A stretch of DNA of 64,000 bases, taken from NCBI RefSeq assembly GCF_029784155.1, contig NC_073693.1, positions 281,745,456 through 281,809,455 of the forward strand, written 5' to 3'. This document shows positions 1-13,242 of the stretch, one piece after another (position 1 is the first letter of the stretch; each line of letters starts with the position of its first letter). The notes beneath the pieces were generated by a model, which had not been told where the DNA came from, did no database searches, and was given only the letters and a program-made list of their open reading frames with translations. Both the position numbers and the translations under genes were made by a program. Source of the stretch: Uranotaenia lowii (taxonomy: Eukaryota; Arthropoda; Insecta; Diptera; Culicidae).

Positions 1-85
1 ACAAACAAATGCCCTTCCTAATGAAATCAAAGCATCTAGAAGCAGGAAAATTTATTTATGTGAGAGTTTTGCAGTGATTTTGTTG

Positions 86-247
86 CCGAACAACAATTAA
101 AATCGAAAGATGGGCAAGGACTTACTCTTGGAAAATGTTCCTTTTTTGAAATATCAAAAATTAACCTCAAATTTTATATATTTAAAAAAAAGGAACATTT
201 TCCAAGAGTAAGTCCTTGCCCATCTTTCGATTTTTATTGTTGTTCGG
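86..247. repeat. Long near-perfect inverted repeat (hairpin)
   Basis: Two 62-base arms (86-147 and 186-247) are reverse complements with a single mismatch, separated by about 38 bases of AT-rich spacer. The outer ends are CCGAACAAC and GTTGTTCGG. No coding potential is seen. A transcript of this segment would fold into a long stem-loop, so it could be a foldback element, a recent inverted duplication or a small-RNA precursor; sequence alone cannot separate these. Confidence 0.85.
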
Positions 248-660
248 CCTTACCACATTAAGGGCCGCGATGTATTTTATCTTTAATTTGTGGACCGCTA
301 TGAAACTTTAATCAAGAAACACTGAAATTCAGCATTGTATATCTTAGAACTCACTGGACCAAAAGTAACAATTTCAGTATTTTTGAGCCACCAAAAGTGT
401 TGTGTTCAATTTTGTAGAGTTTCATGATTACTTTTATATCATTTGAGCTTGTTCCGAACTGCCTTAGCAATTGATAAACTAGCGTTTGTAAATATTTTGA
501 AGGTGTTTTGTATTCATTATGATCAAGATAACTCATTAAAACCGTCGAAATAGAGACTGATCAATATTACCCCAAAGCATCAAATTCTAAACAAAGACGA
601 AATCGATTTTTAAATCATATTTAGGATAACGTGCTACAATTAAGCCTACCCCCATTCTGA

Positions 661-1135
<475 letters not shown>

Positions 1136-1994
1136 ACAAATGTTTGCATAACTCGAGAACCGATCAACCAAATTTGGCGAGGGAAGGTGTTTGGGTACTA
1201 GAAATATTTCTACGATTATTTGAGATCCCTCTCTCTTTCCAGTTGAGAGAAAGAAAAAAGGAAAGGGCCTCTCTTCCATTTTTCTACGTATTTCAAAAAC
1301 TAATCAAGCAAATAGAACCATATGTGGTATGAAATGGTATTAGGATACGAGAAATGGTTAAATGAATATTTGGCACCCATCACTATGTACTTCCTTTGCG
1401 GAGTATAATAGAGGAGAGCGGGACTGTCTTCCAATTGTTTGCATAATTGGAAAACTAATCGAGCTAATGGAACCAAACTTGGCATGGAAGGATATTTGGG
1501 AACGATAAATGTTTTAAAATTATTTGGAACACCTTCTTCCTTGCAGTGGAAAAATAATAGAGGAGGAAGGGGGCTTCCATACAATTTTTTTATCTGAATA
1601 ACAAATCGAGCAAATGGAAACAAATTTTGCATGGAAAGGTATTTGGATATGATAAATGTTTCCCTGAATCTTCGATATCTCTTTACCCTTCCAGTGTGAA
1701 GGGTAGGGAGGAGTTTTCTGTATTTATAATAAATAACTGGAAAACTCTTCAAGCAAAAGTAAAACAAGGAGTATTTGTATGATAATTTGAGACCCCTCCC
1801 TTCTCCATTGGGAGGATAGAAAGGGAGGAGGAAGGCTCCTATACAATTTTTTGCCCAACTCGAGAACTTATCTTAGAAATGGAGGGTTTTTCTGTTCATG
1901 ATTATAAGAAACGCCTACTTTTTTTCAGTAAAGGAAGATGGGGAAAAAAGGGGAGGGGTGCTCCCATAAAGCTATTTTTAGTATAAATCGAGTA

Positions 1995-2770
1995 CCGTAA
2001 ACTGGGGGAACTATGATCAATATGAAATTTTGCAGATAATCATCATCAACTAAGTATAAAGTAAAAATATCTGAAAATTATTTACTACGTTAGAAAGCCT
2101 ATAAATTTAGTTACAAATAAGCTGAATTTGGTTGTTATTAGAAGATTTACTAAAAATGTTATTTTAAAAGCTTAAAATATCTGGTTTTTCGAAGGCTCAC
2201 AAACAAACATCTCTCCTGAACAAATTTAGGCATTTGGGAACAAATGGGTTGTTTTATGTGAAAGTTAATTTTTTTTTTTGGTTAAGGATTAATTTAAGTG
2301 TTATTTTGATGGTCATTGGTAAAATTTGAATTGTTTTTGAGGACAAAAAATTTTGAGAAATGTTTATAATTTTTACCCCTAGATGTATTCAGCAACACTG
2401 TCCATTTTTTGGTTATAAATGTTTTTGAATAAAAAAACGTTGAAAAAATCAGTTTACTCTTCACAAAAGTTACTGTTATTGAAGTTTTAAGCTTTCTGTG
2501 CTGAATGGCACCATAACAATAATTTTGAAGATGTTGAGGTACGTAAAAATCATAGTGATCAAAGTTACTCCGAAAATCAAAATCTGGTTTTGCAAAAAAT
2601 ATTTAATTATAACCATTAATGTCGTTTGAATTTACTGCAATAAATGATCACGTTTTATAATCCTCACCTCAGTAAGTGTTTTAATACTTTCAGGTTTTAC
2701 GAAAAAGCAATCCCTTCCAAAATATTCAAAAACGAATATAAAAAGTGATCAAAGTTCCCCCGGTTTACGG
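1995..2770. mobile_element. MITE with CCGTAAAC termini and TA target duplication
   Basis: Terminal inverted repeats begin CCGTAAACTGGGGGAAC on the left and end GTTCCCCCGGTTTACGG on the right, followed inward by TGATCA-type sequence on both sides. TA is present at 1993-1994 and 2771-2772, the duplication expected of Tc1/mariner-type or similar elements. It is 776 bp long with no open frame that could be a transposase. It sits inside Helitron-like element A. Confidence 0.7.
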
Positions 2771-2779
2771 TACTTATCA

Positions 2780-3170
2780 TAAGGTTGCCAGAATTTTTTC
2801 AGCACGTATCCAGGCCGAACAAACCGGCGAACAAGTTGACGACTATAAATCCGGGCAATATCCGGGCAAATTTTGTCAAAACTCAGAAATATCTCAACAA
2901 AAATCAAGAAAAAAAATTTCTTTCATCAAAACTCATCGATTGATTTTAAACCGTATTTTAGGCTTTCAAAAATCCTTTCATGATTATTTTTATAAAACTT
3001 GCCCCAAAAAATTTCGCTTTGGAGGTTTTTGTTGTTTTTTTTTTTTTTGATTTGTTTAATTTGCCAAATAAAGGGAAATAATCCGGGCACTTTTCAATGA
3101 AATCCGGGCAGGACTGTTCCTAAATTTAGTATAAAATATCCGGATAAAACAGGGCAATCTGGCAACCTTA
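2780..3170. mobile_element. hAT-type MITE, TAAGGTTGCCAG family, copy 1
   Basis: Ends are TAAGGTTGCCAGA and CTGGCAACCTTA, fitting the hAT-style YARNG start. It is flanked by 8-base sequences acttatca (2772-2779) and gcttatca (3171-3178), identical at 7 of 8 positions. The interior has 'atccgggcaa' motifs near both ends. Other family members are at 25990-26266 (truncated) and 63285-63784 (complete). Its left target duplication overlaps the right end of the neighbouring CCGTAAAC MITE, so it inserted exactly at that border. Confidence 0.75.
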
Positions 3171-3585
3171 GCTTATCAATCAAAAGGGACCATCTTTTAT
3201 AAGAGAGGTTGTTTGGCATAACTCGAAAACTCATCAAACAATTGGATTCAAATGTTCATGAGCCACCCTAGCCAACAAAAGCCCAAGAAAATGAAAAGTT
3301 CATGATCCCTTCCCACTTTGGAAGAGGAAGAGAGTGGATAATCCATACCAACAAATCATACATTATGGCATTATTACAGAACTCATTAATCTTACAAAAA
3401 CACAGACAAATTTCAGACCTTGAAAAACAATGTTAATGATGAAGTTTTACTCAACAAGATGAAATCATCTCTAGCTGCAGTTCTTACTTTAAAATAGATG
3501 TTCACCTACAATTTAAATAAAAAAAATTTACACATTTTGTTTATTTTTTTCTGGAAGGTGTAGCAGAGCACACTGCGTCAGCTGG

Positions 3586-4070
3586 TTATGATAATAAAAA
3601 AAGAGGGATCAATTTCTATGAATCAAGCGCAAAATTAATTATGTCAGTGTACTTTTGAACTTTACTACGATTGGGTGAAGCATACAAATGGTATTAAAAA
3701 AAATGTCTCTCTGAATATAGTTGTCTTTTGTTAGTTTTCCTCTTATTTAATTTAATAAAAAAAATCTTAACATTTGATGCTCATAAATGATAAACAATTC
3801 TGCCATAAATATTTTGAACCTTTTCAGAAAATTGGTTGAAAATGATAGGCGAGAATGAAGTAGTTGACTCAATTTTCTTTCATTCATTTTATTCAGGTAA
3901 ATTTAGCAACTCGATGTTTTCTACAGTTTCTATCAGCGAGTAATTCCATGTTACTTTGCATAAAAAATTAGGACAAAACTTGATCCCATATTTGAATTAG
4001 TATCATTTTTGTAGATCATAAAATTCTTGATTTTTCATAAATTCAAAAACGACTTAGGGAATATCCATAA
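3586..4070. other. AT-rich non-coding stretch
   Basis: No gene, RNA or recognisable repeat is seen between the end of Helitron-like element A and the C/G-rich repeat block that begins near 4070. Confidence 0.5.
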
Positions 4071-4690
4071 ATGACGTAGCTTTTTTTGGAGTTTTTATAC
4101 CCCCCCTCCCCCCTCGTATCATTTCGTCACAAAGTCATAGACCTCCCCCCCTTAGGTAATAACGAAGCTTTAATAAACACCCCCCCCCCCCCATTTTTAA
4201 AAATCGGTGTTTAATTTTTACATTTATTATCAAGGGCTGTTCACATACCACGTGGACAATTTAAGGGGGGGGGGGGTATGAAAATATCCACGTTTGTCCA
4301 CGGAGAGGGGGGTTGGGGTTTGGGTTATGTGCACGTCGAAATACTGAACTTGACTCGAAGCTGAATAGATATTAAGATGTTTAAATCAAAATAACGAAAT
4401 AATTCACTTAAATATCCAGTTTAAGTTTCAACAATTAGTAGCCATTTAAAAGCAAGTGATAAATATGATAATTTAAAATAATTTTTTATCAGGAAATGCT
4501 TATTTGTTTTTTTTCTAAATCAGCCATTTCAATAACAAAACGGCTAAAAGTAGTGTTTTTTAACGGTCAAATTAGATTTAGAAAAAAAAAAACATTCTTA
4601 AATCTGTCCACACATCTGTGGAGGGGGGTAGGGGTTTGCCAAATGTCCACACTTGTCTACGGAGGGAGAGGAGGGGGACAAAAAAGCATT
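4070..4690. repeat. C/G-homopolymer-rich repeat fragments
   Basis: The block has long C runs (about 4102-4112, 4146-4152 and 4181-4193) and a run of 12 G at about 4265. Two related 'gtccacnnntgtccacggag..gggg' segments occur near 4296-4320 and 4600-4680, both with motifs like CCACGTGGACA. The phrase around 'aatgacgtagct' (4070-4082) recurs in part near 5370 ('gctacgtagctt'). This looks like pieces of one or two degenerate MITE families; the ends could not be defined. The open frames crossing it are not supported as genes. Confidence 0.45.
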
Positions 4691-4838
4691 TTGCAAGAAT
4701 AATACAAAAAAACAAAAAAAAAAAGAGAAAGAAGTTATAAATGGAATTTTAAAAAAGCATATCAATCCGTCAAAAAAAATCAAGCTACCTTTCAACAAAC
4801 AGGATAGCTAGTATTTAAGTATTCAATCAGTTGCGTCG

Positions 4839-5161
4839 CACACAGGGGTAAAACATGAAAAAGGGGATCAAAACTGTTTTCTGCCGAAACGGTACGTTTT
4901 TGACCTATAGTGTCTTCGAAACAAATGACCAACATCACAAGGGCTAAAAAATTGGTTTTTTTTTGAAAAATTGATTAATCCACCTAGTAGTGAGTTAGAA
5001 AAACTAACTTTTTTAATTTTTAATATAATTGATTTCCAATAGACAGAAATATGAGATAAACGTATCACGGAAGTACTGGATAAGTCGCCTCGTACGACAT
5101 GGACCAGTATCCCAGTGGCAGTATTCTTTTGGCGGCTGCCAGACAGCCTAACCCCTGTGTG
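4839..5161. mobile_element. Short inverted-repeat element with CGTCG flanks
   Basis: The left end CACACAGGGGT (4839-4849) and right end ACCCCTGTGTG (5151-5161) are perfect inverted repeats. The flanking bases CGTCG are identical on both sides (4834-4838 and 5162-5166), consistent with a 5-base target duplication. It is 323 bp long. No transposase frame is supported. The superfamily is not recognised. Confidence 0.6.
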
Positions 5162-5339
5162 CGTCGGTCCAAATTATCTCCATTCTGGATTCCAATGAAA
5201 TCGTTGAGCAGCTTTCCTCCCTCGGCTGTTCGACTGAAATAATTGCATCTGCGATGTCAACTGCCTCCACCCACTCTCTATCGTCCTCCGGAGTGATGAC
5301 CAGTACTTCGTGTCCTCTTTTAAATGACTCAAAATAATT

Positions 5340-8300
5340 TTGGTTTTTTTTTTCGATATTTAATTAAAGCTACGTAGCTTTACTTGAACCCCTACCCCCC
5401 CTCTCGTCACACATCGTCACACAAAGTCAAACCCAAAGTCAATTTGAACAAATTGAGGACCAAATCTGAGGTTTATCAACTTTTACTCCACGCTTTTTGT
5501 TACACTGAAAATTCATACTTAGAAATGTGAAATTTATTTTAAAATAATATTGAAGGAAATCAAATATGACACTTCAATTAACTCAAGAATTTGATATCTG
5601 CACAGTTAATTATTTTTTGTTTAAATACTCAGCAGCTCAGCAAATTTCTGGAATCTCTTATTGTGTGCTTTTCGCGGTTCTTAATGGGATAGAAATATCA
5701 CAAAAAAAATTAATTTAATCAGTTTCCTTTGGTTTTCATGTTTTAAAAGACTTAATAATTTATTGACTCAGTTTTATTATTTATTCTATTTATGTAGTAA
5801 AAAATACAATGGTTTTCCAAAGAAACATTAACGATTTTTAATTTTTCTTCATATTTCTAGACATTAGATATGACATAAGAAACCAAAAATATTAGCAATT
5901 TCAAATGAATCTTGAAATCAGCTTAAATTTTGCTGACATAAAGACATTTCAATATTAAAATCGGGATTGCCTCGATCAAAAAGGCCATCCTTATTCGGCC
6001 ATTTTGTTATTCGGCTCAATTACCAGGCGTCATTAAAATTATAATGCATTTCTTTCGTCGTGAATTGATAGTGAACATATAGACGAATCCAAAATGGTAT
6101 AATTTGTGAACATCGGTTTTGAAGATACAACCTAAATAGTAATTTTGGCCAAATGGCTTTTTTTTAAACGGAGAGGAAGGCTATTTTTTCATGTATGATA
6201 ATCGCTTAATGATATTTAAGACAGATTTTTTTAAATTTCCATCGTTTATTAATTCAAATAGTTTATTTGTTTAAACTTAACGAGCCGACGACATAGTTGC
6301 TTCTTTCTATTTGGCAGATTGTTTGTTAAAGATTTATACTTTGTAAGAGATTCAAATTTAAAGTATATTGCTAAGAAAAGTCATCCCAGTGGCTTAGCTC
6401 AAAACTACTTGTTGATTTTCTAAAAAGTTGTTCTAAGGGTTAAAATTTTCACTTTTATATTTTTTAACGGATTTTTACAGTTTTGCATGAATTCATAACA
6501 ATTTTTAATGGAAATTTTTTTCATAAATTTTTCAACTTAGAATCTTTTGAAGAAAGCCTTAGAGTTGTCCAATCCAAGTGAAATTTTGTACAGTTTGTAA
6601 CCTTGATAAATGGATCAACATTAGGGTGTGGAATCACTGAAGTTTTCGCTTTTAAAGGCTTCCTTTTAGCTAAGAACTACCCTATAAAATATATTTAACT
6701 TTTGAATATAAATATTAACACTTCACAAAATTAACGCAACATTGGTTGAAGTTAATTGAAGTTGCAAATAGCAAGGTAAAAGAAATACAATTATTTTGTA
6801 AGTAATTTTTATAAATGATTGGATAAATCATATTTGATCAATTTTCTGTGGACGATAACACTGAACACGGAAAATTCCATTTAACCGTAACTCATTCAAA
6901 AATAGCTTCATTATCTCATTTCAATTCAAATGCAAAAATAAATTAAGCCGGAACAAATTTCAAATCCTTCTTTTGTCACTCTGAGTTGAAACATCGCAAG
7001 TGGGGAAATTGAAAAATAATGCGAAAAACAAATAAATTGGAATAAACTGCACGAAAGCTTGTACTCATACTATATCATTGCACACCTATAAATTTTTATC
7101 GAAAACTTCATTAAAATCAAGAATACAAAAAGTGATATAACTCCCATCTTCCAAAATTCGATTTTTGGTATTAAAAACTATCGGAATTTTTTTTCAAAAT
7201 TTCCAAAAAAAATCTTTAAATTTATTTTGTCTTCCCTTCTGGTTTTTTGGAAATTTGTAAGAAGGGGGGAGGGGGGTTGTGACATAAGAAGAAATTGATA
7301 TTTGTTCCAGCCTTATTGAAATGAATTGTTGAAATAAATAAGATTAATCAAACTGTCAGGACAATTATCTTAAAATTTATATTACAGATAATGTTCGCAG
7401 ATAAATTTCATCAGGATTAATTAAAATTTTGCTTTTTAAAATTACCCAATTTTGTTACTGTTCCCAATTTGTTACCTTGAAATGCGTCATGAGGGTGACA
7501 AAAATGGGGATTCACTGTATAAGAAAATCGCACTCTCTGGAGCCACTAGTTTTCGTATTTATCTTAAACTAATCTTATTTTATTCCATTCAATTGGGAAA
7601 AAGATGTTCAAGCCAAAGGGATCAAGACTAATCTATAAGAAACAAATTTTTATTGTACCTCTATTTTACTTGATGATTATTTATCGAAAATTGGAAAATG
7701 ATGATGGAGAATACGTTCCACACATGGAAAAATATCACTTTTTGTCCAAAATCTTCGAAGATCACTCAAATTTGGTTCTGTTGATAGATGTTAGTAAAGC
7801 AGAAATGGTTTTGTGAACAGTGTTACTCAATTTTTGACTCCAAATCATAGTCTGAAATGCCAGAAAGTTCCATCAAATGTGATTGTTGAATGTTTCTATC
7901 ATGTAATTTCAATTCGAGTCATACTCCTATTGTATTGATCGGTCCAAACTCCCTTTTTATTTGTTCTAGAGAATAAAGAACGGATAATTTTTCAAATTCG
8001 TTTTTTTTTTCAAACTCTACCAGCAAGAAAACACCCCCATTTCCGTTTCCACAACCGTCTGGGAATCCAGCGACGGTCATGCATTGCCGAAAAATTTCCG
8101 CTTTTTCGACTTTTATTTTCTTTCAATCCATTTAGTGCGAGGAAGTGCAACCAAGTCCCGGCATCGCACTCGATAAGCCCAAAGCAAACACAAAATGTTT
8201 CGTAAAAATAAAGAGAGATGTGAATGAAAAAACAAAAAAAAATCCCAAAAGGCTACACACTTTCCCAAACCCAAAGAGCATCATCACCGCAACAGCAACG

Positions 8301-10140
8301 TCAGTGTCGAGTCGAATTCGCATCTGTATTTTCCCCGATCGGTTCCAGCAGCGTAGTTAGTCCTGTTTGCAAAATGCGTTTGCATCCCTCATGCTATTTC
8401 ACTGCAGCTGAGTCTCCCAACTTCCACCCACCACCTCCCATTTGGCGACCGTGAAAGAAAATCGTAAAAATAAAAATCCTTCAAAAATAGAGGAAAAAAT
8501 CTGCCGAAAACATAAAAAACGAAAACAAGAAAGCATGGCTTGGTTCTCTCTCTCAGGTTCTCTTGCTCGTGCTCGTTCATTTTTTTTCTCCCAGCATCCC
8601 ACCCTCAATTTACCACCCAATTCAGATGAGGGTGGCAAGGCGTGTGCTGGTGTTGTGGTGCAACAGTCATCAGGTTTCGGACAGAAATTTAAAAAAATGC
8701 AAGTGTGCGTGTCTCGTTCCTCCGAGGAGTTTTTCCTCCCCCTCGACCGAGGAGTCGTTTACGTTTTGCGGGTGAAGTATGAATGGAGCAAAAGGGTTGC
8801 GCGGGGCCATCTAGTCTTTTTTCTTGGTTTTTTTTTTCAACCACCCAACTTTTTCTCACTATCGGTTGACTCGCTCTGTCTCGCTATGATTCAAACAGAC
8901 TGAGGGTGGGGAATCAGGATGTGGAAAACGGAAAAAAATGCCACCGCGCGTTGTACGTTCGGGAAGACTTTGGAGATGCATTCTGGATCGAGCTGGAGCT
9001 GGCTTGGCTTTTATGTGTTCCCTTCCTTGCATTTCGATGGAGCCACCACTGCCTGCCTGACTGGTGTACATGGTGTTTTGTGAGACTTTTTTTTCCTTCC
9101 GCCCCGACCGATTGTCCACTCACCATCGTCTCGTGGTGGGGCTTAGCATTTTTTCGACCGAAACCTCGGGATTTTTTTCCAGCCCTGCATCTGAGGAAGG
9201 GGGCGAGGATTCGTAGTGAATGAATGGGTAAAAGAAAAAACGGTTAACAAAAATTGGGAAAAAATGCTCTGTATTAGTGGGAAAACGGGAGAACGAGGGG
9301 CCGCTGGATGCTGTTGGATTTTTTCCAAGGATGAGTTTTTTCGTTCGTTCGTTCGTTCGCTTTCTCATCATCGGACGGACGATGGTGTAGGTCTTGGACG
9401 ATAACAACAGGGAATCTGTTTGGATGGGTTGAATCCTGTCTGTAATGACGAGAGTTTTAAGTTTTATTTCCTGGAAAATAATTTAAAATCATTCACTTTG
9501 TTGAAAAAACAACATCATGTTTTTATTTGTCTTTTGTATATATGTATGTCTAACTCAATGGAACTCTCTGGAGCCACAACTTTTTTTGTTGCTAAAAGAA
9601 AACTTACAAGTTTCAGGTTGCTATGAAACCAGTCAGACTGGTCCACATTACAGTCAAATGAAAAAAAATTCGTGAGAAAATGTTTGCTTTCATTTTCATG
9701 GCCTGGTGAAAATCACAATTTAGTAGACTATTTGTCAAAAAATGTTTAAACTATTAGATCGTATTTCATAGAATGAAACTGTCAAAATTAAAAAAAACTA
9801 AACTAATTTATCAAATTTTCGATTTTTTTTGTTGTTTGTTAAATCGATTCCTATTTCTAAAATCGAAAATTGATATTAATCGAATGAATTTCAAGTTTGT
9901 TGGTCTTATTCCATCTTGTTAACCCTTTCCCTCCCAACAGGTTTTTCACGTTTTAAAAATAGAAATATTGATTAACGACTTAAATTCTAGAACAAAAGAT
10001 GAATAATTTTAGTCTACTTATATGCTCCATTGGGAAGATAACAACACAGAGGGTGCAAATGAAAAATAAGATATAACGGCAAAAATACATGGAATTTCAT
10101 CACCTCATTGATCACAAGCTAAAAAAGTTCTATTTTACAA
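5340..10140. other. Long stretch without a supported gene
   Basis: Mostly AT-rich. The segment around 6755-7240 is a diverged copy of 11650-12140: both contain 'aaatgattggat', 'ggaacaaattt.aaatcc', 'gttgaaac..cacaag' and 'gaatacaaaa.gtgat' in the same order. A phrase 'ctctctggagccac' recurs near 7530, 9562 and (as 'ctctctagagccac') 11745, pointing to an undefined dispersed repeat. Between about 8130 and 9410 the base composition is visibly richer in G and C, with runs of CT and (CGTT)n. Several overlapping short frames occur there on both strands, but none has domain-like content, and I do not support a gene. Confidence 0.5.
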
Positions 10141-10144
10141 AATA

Positions 10145-11070
10145 CTAGCTGACCCGGTGTGCTTTGCTACACCCTTCAAAAATAAATGATATTTTCAGAA
10201 ATCATTCAAATTTTTACAGTTTTCTTAGTATTATTTTAAACCAAATTATTATATAATTCAAAAGCAACCGTTATACAATGAGAGCTACAGCTGGAGTTTC
10301 AAATTGCAACACAAATATGACTTAAATCCTTTCTTCCCCACTGTAAAGCGTGGGGGTCTATAATCTTGATTAGTTTTCGAGTTATATGAAAAATTGTAAG
10401 GTAGCCACCCTCCTCCATGCCTATCACCCCACTGAAAGGAGGGAGGGGTACCTTATATTCATAGAAATATTCCTCGTTCCCAAATACCACCCCATACCAA
10501 ATTTGATACCATTTGCTTAATTGGTTTATGAGTTTTAAACATCGAACCGATTGGTTCACGTATTACACTACTTCGTCGTCTGTTTATATTCGACGTCATA
10601 TCCGGTAATATTGATAGTGCTAGCCTCGTGGAAATGATACCGTTTCATGTCCCTTCTTGTTCCTTACGGGGTTTTGAGCCTCTGAGATTGAACAACTATG
10701 GTAGGAACGAATTTTATAACCCGTTTGACATATCTTGTAAATTGTTCAACCGAGTGTATGTATATTTTGATTTCAATGTAAGAAAGGATAGTTTTAAGAT
10801 AAGATTAAGTAATCAGTCTGTATGAAATTAAATTGTCGTAGACAGTGACCAATAAATAATTCGAGAGTTATGCAAAAAATAGTCTTTTATTTGGCAGGCC
10901 CCTCCCTCCCTTCATGAGAAAGGGAGGGGTCTCAGACCATAATAGGAACCTTCCCCTGCCTTCAATACCCCCACCTGCCAAGTTTAACGCAAATCGGTTC
11001 TGTAGTTTCCGAGTCTATAGGGAACAGACAGAAAGACAGACAGACAGAAACTCATTTTTGTTTATATAGA
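10145..11070 (-). mobile_element. Helitron-like element B, complete non-autonomous copy
   Basis: Read on the - strand it starts TCTATATAAAC at 11070 with an A before it, and ends CTAG at 10145 with a T after it. This is the canonical Helitron structure (TC start, CTRR end, insertion between A and T). About 10 bases before the CTAG is a stem-loop with stem GGTGT/ACACC. Next to the 5' end is a CTGTCTGTCTGT-type tract. The 926-bp interior contains several ~145-bp units of the same kind as in element A, including 'cataactcgaaaactaatc' (- strand, about 10365-10395) and 'caaatttggtatgg' (about 10490). It has no Rep or helicase coding sequence, so it would depend on an autonomous relative. Confidence 0.75.
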
Positions 11071-13239
11071 TTTCTTGGGTGTACCCATCCCTCAAAAGTC
11101 GAACTAATGAGATTTATTTTTTTGTTTTTGCCTTGAACAATGGCCACCATGACACTTGGCGAGAGAATAAACTGAATATTACGTTTTTTTTTAAACTCAC
11201 ATAACTTTCAATACTTTTTCAGACCAGTGGTTATTTTAGTAGATGAAATATACATATATCCTGAAGAGAAAAAACTTTTGACTTAATGATTTTCATGAGT
11301 ATTGATAAAAACTTAGCAAGATGAAAAGTACGTTTTGTTCCCAGTGTATCACCTGTGATCCACTATACATATTGGAAAATTTATACGTTTTCGTGGAAAT
11401 CTAAGCAAACCATCTCTTAATTTTGCTTACACAAGCAATTTTTTGCACGTCAGTATTTTTATTTGAGGATACTTGTGAAAACTTGTGAAATTTTCATCTG
11501 TCGAGCAAAAATTAGAAATTCGATTGTTTTTGTTTCTAGGTGAATTTGAATTCGAAACAACCAACCGACCCACCCCACCCCAAGGACGGGTCAATAGCAA
11601 GGGCCTGAGTCACAAACTGCATATATTGCCAATATGGCAAAGCACCTCAATTGAATTTTCAAATAGCAAGATAAAAAAACAAATATTTTGTAATAAATTT
11701 TTACAAATGATTGGATATTAAACTGATATTATAGGAAAATTGTACTCTCTAGAGCCACTATTGGTAAAACTTTTGCTTCCGTTATAAGGCTGGAACAAAT
11801 TTGAAATCCTTTTTTGTCACTAGTTGTTGAAACAGCACAAGGTGGGGAAGGAGGGGGGGGGGGTTTAGTGGATAGTAAATAATAATCCAAATTTTCAATA
11901 GATTGGAAAAAATTGGACAAAAGCTTGCGTGCAATAAACTTTCATGCAACCTTCAATCGCACATCGAAGAATCAAGTTATTTAAAAAAAATTAGAAGAAA
12001 AAAATCTTGAATACAAAAGGTGATGTAATTCCCATTCTCTACAGTTTGACCTGCGATCTTCCAATTTTTTTAATCTTCGAAAAACATCAAAATTTTTAAT
12101 AAAATCCCTTGAGATCCCATTTGTTTGTTGAGGTTTTGGGATCTGGCCCTTCGTTTTAGTGAACAGTTTTTTTATTTAACTGACTTTTTCGCTAAGTCCT
12201 GGGATATATGTTAGTGAGACATAAGTATATACATTCTACATACATACATATTCGCCATTATTTTCGGTGGGTTTTCTACTTATTCAATTGTAAATGACAT
12301 CTACCCTCTTTTTCAGAATGTAGTTGAAGAATTCATCTGACTCAAAGTAAGTTAGACAGCCGTTAAGAAAGCACACGACGAAACTTTTGTAAGTGCATAT
12401 AGTGTAGATAAAAGTGACAGAAAATTGTGTAAAACTTGCATTCTAATTTTTTGTATTTTATTTTTAAAATTTTTTTTTTCTCGAAATACAAGTTTTTCTG
12501 AAGATGGCCGAAACAATATTGTTAGCCGAAACATAAAGAAGTTGTTTGAATTTGACTTAATTTTCACCGAAAAATATCAACAAAAATCGATAATAAGAAA
12601 GCATCGTTAGCAAACTTACAGTAGTCAACTTTTGCTCTTCATTTGAAAGATTTTTGTGATTGGACACTAAGTATTTTTTAAGCATTCCTTAGCTGATTCA
12701 CTGTCTTTTTTTCGAAGCATGTTTAATCTGATTTATTTTTCTTAGACTTTGAATAACGGAAAACTGAAGTTTTGAGGGTAAATATTGTCCGGCAAACATA
12801 TTTGAGTTACGTTACGAGGTTGCTAATACTATAAAACTATGTAAAAAGCAAAAGATGTATAGCGGTTTTATGCGAGGACTTTCAAATGACACTCAAGGTC
12901 TGATTAGGAATTTTTTATCCAGGGCTTTCAGGGTGCGTCTATATGGAAAATAATAATGCAAAATTAAAGACTTAAATAATTCATTGAGCGTTCCTGAAGA
13001 ATTTATTATTAATTTGGATGCATTCGAATAATGTTACAAGCCGCCAAACTTCCAATAGCCTAAAATCTCACATAAGAAATAGCATTTGTTTTAAAAGCTC
13101 AATAAAAATTAATTTAAATTGCCCCTGATGAAACACGCAAATAGTTTTTATATTCTTTGCAAGAATGATCAGAGGTCTATTAAATTCTAACGGAATAGCC
13201 GATGGAATTGGAGGAATGATTACCTACGCAATTTGCACA
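11071..13239. other. Non-coding stretch with a dispersed repeat copy
   Basis: Positions 11650-12140 are the second copy of the repeat noted at 6755-7240, here with a run of about 10 G near 11850. A 'gaagatggccgaaac' phrase near 12500 resembles the stem sequence of the inverted repeat at 61599-61872 ('gatgatgttaaacgacaccgaaac'). No gene is supported. Confidence 0.4.
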
Positions 13240-13242
13240 CTT

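Larger units (their letters stand above)
1136..3585 (+). mobile_element. Helitron-like element A (5' end not seen), interrupted by two DNA elements
   Basis: From about 1145 to 1980, and again at 3180-3340, the sequence is built of decayed tandem units of about 145 bases. Each carries a 'cataactcgaaaactaatcaag' type motif, 'caaatttggcatgg' and a purine/pyrimidine-rich GGGAGG block. The right end has the Helitron hallmarks: a short stem-loop (GTGT, loop, ACAC, at about 3559-3574) followed about 10 bases later by CTGG (3582-3585, matching CTRR), with a T next. The same 3' end and the same units occur in element B (10145-11070). No Rep/helicase coding sequence is seen, so this is a non-autonomous copy. 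The canonical TC 5' end was not found and may have been lost into the TTAC microsatellite. Confidence 0.6.

Noticed and set aside
5167..5330. Coding-like stretch on the - strand (reads FESFKRGHEVLVITPEDD...)
   Set aside because: Open in two overlapping frames, short, with no recognised family. The composition hints at an old gene or transposon scrap, but the evidence is too thin to call.
8130..9410. Cluster of overlapping open frames on both strands in a less AT-rich block
   Set aside because: Every frame is short, and opposite-strand frames are equally long, as expected from higher GC lowering stop frequency. No domain, signal peptide or splice structure fits.
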